From CAYTES01 sp964436935 (lineage in GTDB: Bacteria; Patescibacteriota; Gracilibacteria; UBA1369; UBA12473), in NCBI GenBank assembly GCA_964436935.1, contig CAYTES010000063.1, positions 1-7,545 of the forward strand: a DNA stretch of 7,545 nucleotides, in the 5' to 3' direction. Positions 6,201 through 7,545 of this stretch are shown in pieces (position 1 is the stretch's first letter; each line of letters opens with the position of its first letter). Below the pieces are notes generated by a model that did not search any database, had not been told where the DNA came from, and was given only the letters and a program-made list of their open reading frames with translations. The translations under genes were made by a program, and so were the position numbers.

Positions 6201-6451
6201 TTCTCTTTTTTGATGACTTTCTCTACAAAAAAAGGGTCGACCGGAAGGAAATAAATCGTATCCGCGAGACCCTTTGAGGTTTGATTGGTGGCGATGTTGG
6301 GATTGATGAGGACGGTTTTGATCTTTTCCTCCTGCATCGCCTTAATCGCCTGCGAGCCAGAGTAATCGAACTCTCCAGCCTCCCCGATTTTCAGTGCGCC
6401 TGAACCGAGGATTAGAACTTTTTTGGGTTTGAAGTGTTGGACGCGTGGCAT
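3209..6451 (-). CDS. carB: Carbamoyl-phosphate synthase large subunit, eukaryotic-CAD-like type
   Basis: The complete 1080-residue protein matches the family's usual length of about 1070. It makes carbamoyl phosphate from bicarbonate, two ATP and ammonia from glutamine, feeding pyrimidine and arginine synthesis. Domains in order: an N-terminal carboxyphosphate half (about 1-400) with GSGALKIGEAGEFDYSGSQA, ATP-grasp residues Arg131 and Arg171, GGKGSG and VIEVNAR (Glu298, Asn300); an oligomerisation domain (about 400-550); a second ATP-grasp half (about 556-935) with VEFDWCAVNA, NPETVSTDYD, Arg671, Arg711 and VIECNLR; and a C-terminal MGS-like allosteric domain (about 940-1080, with YATEGTSDFLDEHGI). 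Phrases such as RAAFALGG, EIEYEVVRDAY, KIPRWDL and EFDWCAV are those of animal CAD rather than the Escherichia coli enzyme. carA is not adjacent, so the glutaminase must be encoded elsewhere. No Shine-Dalgarno site is present; the ATG at 6451 is fixed by the family's start pattern and a -10 box just upstream. Long plus-strand frames here are shadows. Confidence 0.98.
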   Translation of the reverse strand: MPRVQHFKPKKVLILGSGALKIGEAGEFDYSGSQAIKAMQEEKIKTVLINPNIATNQTSKGLADTIYFLPVDPFFVEKVIKKEKPDALLLSFGGQTALNCGLALDRSGVLKKYNVKVLGTPVKTIENTEDRELFNKELQKINVKVPTSIPCVNIKEGLKAAQKIGYPVIIRAAFALGGKGSGIADDQPMLHDMLEKAFAFSPQVLVEENLKGWKEIEYEVVRDAYDNCTTVCNMENIDPMGVHTGESIVVAPSQTLSNHEYHKLREIAIKTIRHLGIVGECNIQYALDPHSDDYRVIEVNARLSRSSALASKATGYPLAHVAAKLALGYSLPELKNSVTGTTTACFEPALDYLALKIPRWDLDKFRKVSWEITTEMKSVGEVMALGRSFEEVMQKGLRMLQIGLFGLVANEGLTALKESELKQAISVPTPRRMLAVAEAIRLGWSTKKINELSGIDLWFLDKLKNIVDIAEEVKQAKTLMPELMRRAKKSGFSDHQIGTLRKKHELDIRSLRKKMGIVPVVKQIDTLAAEYPAKTNYLYLTYHGTEDDITFSSKKKKTMVLGSGAYCIGSSVEFDWCAVNAIRTFEKEGFETIMVNYNPETVSTDYDLCDKLYFDELSLERVLDIYEKEKPNGVMISMGGQIPNNLAMKLHREKVKIWGTPPPDIHRAENRHTFSQMLDDLEIDQPKWRDFSNVNDAYKFADKVGYPVLVRPSYVLSGAAMRVAHNKESLEIYLAKAARISVDAPVVISKFEKGAKEIEIDGVAHKGELIIYAISEHVENAGVHSGDATIVLPPQKLYLETIKRIRQMSKKIAKGLNITGPFNIQFLARNNAIKVIECNLRASRSFPFSSKVTGHNFIEIATRAMLGKVESKEYRDRNYQTLDLEHVGVKAPQFSFSRLKGADPVLGVEMASTGEVACFGKDLYEAFLKAMISVGFRLPQKSVLVSVGHIQDKADLLSAIKWLKEHAFKLYATEGTSDFLDEHGIENIRVAKIGAPGKNAPKKNGLTVLDVIRERKVDCVFNIPKNYSHEEVTAGYQMRRQAIDLNIPLVTNVQVAKLIVETMKHYTIDDLAIEPWSSYV

Positions 6452-6462
6452 AATTCTAAAAG

Positions 6463-6468
6463 ATTATA
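6463..6468 (-). promoter_or_regulatory. Consensus -10 box of carB giving a near-leaderless mRNA
   Basis: A perfect TATAAT (minus strand) ends 11 bases before the carB ATG. A start about seven bases downstream would fall near 6456 and leave a leader of roughly five nucleotides, which agrees with the missing Shine-Dalgarno. No good -35 box is seen 16-18 bp upstream, so an activator may be needed, or the real promoter lies elsewhere. Confidence 0.5.
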
Positions 6469-6470
6469 CT

Positions 6471-6500
6471 GGAATTTCTTAGAAATGCACGGGGAATTTC
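6471..6500. repeat. Direct repeat GGAATTTC in the carB promoter region
   Basis: GGAATTTC occurs at 6471-6478 and 6493-6500, 22 bp apart, directly upstream of the carB -10 box. The first copy is also part of an inverted repeat, ATTTC-TTA-GAAAT (6474-6486). Helically phased copies over the -35 region could be a regulator site; no regulator is identified. Confidence 0.35.
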
Positions 6501-6625
6501 GTTAAGGTCGGTTGTTCGACTCAAAGTCCGATGGATGGGCCGTGGTGCCGACGGAGAGGGTGTCTGTCCGCATGTACTGCCGTCATGATTTACAGATAGC
6601 AAATCCTATTTGGCGAGCAGGTGAG

Positions 6626-6653
6626 TTGATTAAATTTATAAATATTTTATAAT
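6626..6653 (+). promoter_or_regulatory. Sigma70 promoter of the plus-strand hypothetical gene
   Basis: TTGATT (6626-6631) and a perfect TATAAT (6648-6653) are 16 bp apart in a strongly AT-rich stretch. Transcription would begin near 6660, about 30 nt before the GTG at 6690. This is the best-looking promoter in the window, and it is divergent from carB. Confidence 0.65.
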
Positions 6654-6689
6654 AATACTTCATTTCAACTCCAAGAGCAATTTTCGGTC

Positions 6690-7439
6690 GTGGGGGAACA
6701 AGCTGCCTCAACAATGGGTGAAGATTCAAGAAGCTCTATTGCAGAAGCACAGGGCTCATCGGAAGTTGCACCTCTCAATGAACGACTAACAGCCCTCGTT
6801 GTAAAAGCTATCGATGTTCTTTCGGAAGACAAACGTACCGTACGAGGCAAAGTTCGTACCGGCGAAGAGATTGCACGAGCCATTCCAGATCAGGCTGCAT
6901 TTTTAGCTGAAGTAGACCAGATGAAAGATGGGAAATTTTTTGAATTGAATGAGAAAGGTCAGCTCGTGATGCAGGATGGCTGTGCGGAAGCTTATGGGCT
7001 AAGAGATGATTTTCCACCGGCACAAAAACGCCAGAAACGTCTCGTATACCGTAATGAGGCTGGCAAGATTCAAGTGCTTGGAGGTGTCAATTTTACAGTA
7101 GATAAAGAAACAGGGGATCGCGTATTGCCTGATAATAAGGGAAGGATTCCCGCAAGTTCTATCCTGATGGAACGAGGTTTGCCCACGCTCACTTGGGATG
7201 CTGGTCAATATAATGCTGGTCAATATTTGGGTGAATACGCTCGGATGAACACGTTTAAGATTGAAGGGAAAATATATACTTGGATCGATGACGAAACACT
7301 CGATCCTTCGCATACTCGGTATGCCGCCTGGAGTGGTAATCCTGGGCGCGTGTATTCGGGTGTGCACGATTCTGACTTTCAGTATGGTTGTCTCGGTTCC
7401 CGTGGCGTGCTAAGGGTCAATTTGAACCTTAATTTTTAG
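6690..7439 (+). CDS. Hypothetical protein of 249 aa with a lectin-fold-like C-terminal tail
   Basis: I do not recognise the whole protein. Translation may start at GTG 6690 or at ATG 6714 (residue 9); neither has a Shine-Dalgarno, and the GTG gives the longer frame. There is no signal peptide or membrane segment. The N-terminal half is acidic and helical (LNERLTALVVKAIDVLSED, then EEIARAIPDQAAFLAEVDQM). Residues 118-140 look beta-rich (RLVYRNEAGKIQVLGGVNFTV). An in-frame 15-bp duplication gives DAGQY-NAGQY at residues 170-179. The tail, with TWIDDE, RYAAWSGNPGRVYSG, then LGSRGVLRVNLNLNF, has the Trp/Gly-rich, aromatic-studded pattern ending in LG-x-RG that is seen in C-type-lectin or FGE-like domains, including variable proteins of diversity-generating retroelements. 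That likeness is by eye. The gene stands alone, divergent from carB, with a good promoter and a terminator at its end. Confidence 0.85.
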   Translation: MGEQAASTMGEDSRSSIAEAQGSSEVAPLNERLTALVVKAIDVLSEDKRTVRGKVRTGEEIARAIPDQAAFLAEVDQMKDGKFFELNEKGQLVMQDGCAEAYGLRDDFPPAQKRQKRLVYRNEAGKIQVLGGVNFTVDKETGDRVLPDNKGRIPASSILMERGLPTLTWDAGQYNAGQYLGEYARMNTFKIEGKIYTWIDDETLDPSHTRYAAWSGNPGRVYSGVHDSDFQYGCLGSRGVLRVNLNLNF

Positions 7440-7440
7440 T
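7411..7440 (+). terminator. Probable intrinsic terminator overlapping the end of the 6690-7439 gene
   Basis: TAAGG-G-TCA, a short ATT loop, then TGA-A-CCTTA (7411-7431) pair with a single G·A mismatch. A T-rich run (ATTTTTAGTTTT, from 7432) follows immediately. The hairpin encodes the last residues and the T-run contains the TAG stop. The stem is AT-rich, so strength is uncertain. Confidence 0.45.
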
Positions 7441-7471
7441 TTTCCTTTAAAATAGGTACAATCGTAGGTGG

Positions 7472-7508
7472 ACGGTGAATAGCCCCCCCGCTCGGGAGGG
7501 GCTACCGT
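7472..7508. repeat. GC-rich hairpin between the hypothetical gene and tRNA-Ser
   Basis: TAGCCCC (7480-7486) pairs with GGGGCTA (7498-7504), with CCC/GGG continuing inside around a GCTC loop and one bulged A. An outer ACGG (7472-7475) pairs with CCGT (7505-7508) across a bulge. It lies nine bases past the tRNA 3' end and could help end or process that transcript, but no U-run follows in either direction. Confidence 0.45.
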
Positions 7509-7516
7509 GACGTAAC

Positions 7517-7545
7517 TGGCGGAGAGGGAGGGATTCGAACCCTCG
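7517..7545 (-). tRNA. tRNA-Ser, 3' part only (cut by window edge)
   Basis: On the minus strand the last 29 bases read as a T-arm (GAGGG-TTCGAAT-CCCTC), a 7-base acceptor strand CCTCTCC, discriminator G and an encoded CCA tail ending at 7517. The matching 5' acceptor strand would be GGAGAGG, the common start of bacterial tRNA-Ser, and a G discriminator is a serine identity element. The anticodon and long variable arm lie beyond the window, so the isoacceptor is unknown. Confidence 0.88.

Noticed and set aside
3209..6451. Recoding of TGA as glycine, as in Absconditabacteria/Gracilibacteria
   Set aside because: carB has no internal TGA in 1080 codons and ends at TGA at the expected C-terminus; the antitoxin TGA overlaps the toxin ATG.
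6500..6600. GC-rich block between carB and the plus-strand gene, considered as a riboswitch or small RNA
   Set aside because: Only 4-bp stems (for example GTCG/CGAC and CGGA/TCCG) are found and no known riboswitch core is recognisable.
6665..7023. Minus-strand frames opposite the plus-strand hypothetical gene
   Set aside because: No promoter or ribosome site, and the plus-strand frame is longer, has a strong promoter and ends at a terminator.
1..7545. CRISPR array, restriction or other defence cluster
   Set aside because: No regularly spaced repeats and no such genes; the only defence-like module is the toxin-antitoxin pair.

Overview
The window is bacterial and uses the standard code: TGA acts as a stop in carB, in the antitoxin and in the PIN toxin, and the 1080-codon carB has no internal TGA. 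Coding density is moderate, the intergenic stretches are AT-rich, and good Shine-Dalgarno sites are almost absent from the genes. Together with an animal-CAD-like carB, small solitary hypotheticals and a C-terminus that resembles a lectin-fold tail, this suggests a member of the candidate phyla (Patescibacteria, perhaps Peregrinibacteria-like). That placement is inference and weak.

Layout from left to right. Positions 1-590 (minus) hold the N-terminal two thirds of pdxS, the PLP-synthase subunit, cut by the window edge, with a sigma70-type promoter just upstream. Positions 673-944 are a compact non-coding element with 17-bp perfect terminal inverted repeats, TTAG flanking duplications and symmetric internal hairpins: a MITE-like element. 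It sits exactly at the stop codon of the next minus-strand gene, an unrecognised protein of about 227 aa (945-1628) with its own promoter. Positions 1722-2815 (minus) look like one operon of an AbrB-type antitoxin, a PIN-domain (VapC-like) toxin overlapping it by 4 bp, and a small three-helix membrane protein. An inverted repeat suited to antitoxin autoregulation lies in front of it. Positions 2881-3074 show no gene. Positions 3090-3161 form a strong hairpin just beyond the carB stop.

Positions 3209-6451 (minus) are a complete carB, the carbamoyl-phosphate synthase large subunit (pyrimidine and arginine supply). It is of the type found in eukaryotic CAD and has a -10 box so close to the ATG that the mRNA would be nearly leaderless. 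No carA is adjacent. A divergent intergenic region follows, then a plus-strand unrecognised protein (6690-7439) whose C-terminal tail resembles lectin-fold variable-protein tails, ending in a probable terminator. The right edge cuts into the 3' part of a minus-strand tRNA-Ser.

The points most worth following up are the MITE placed on a stop codon, the carB 3' hairpin with strand-specific wobble pairs and an SD/anti-SD loop, the possible DGR-type target protein, and the membrane protein attached to the toxin-antitoxin pair.
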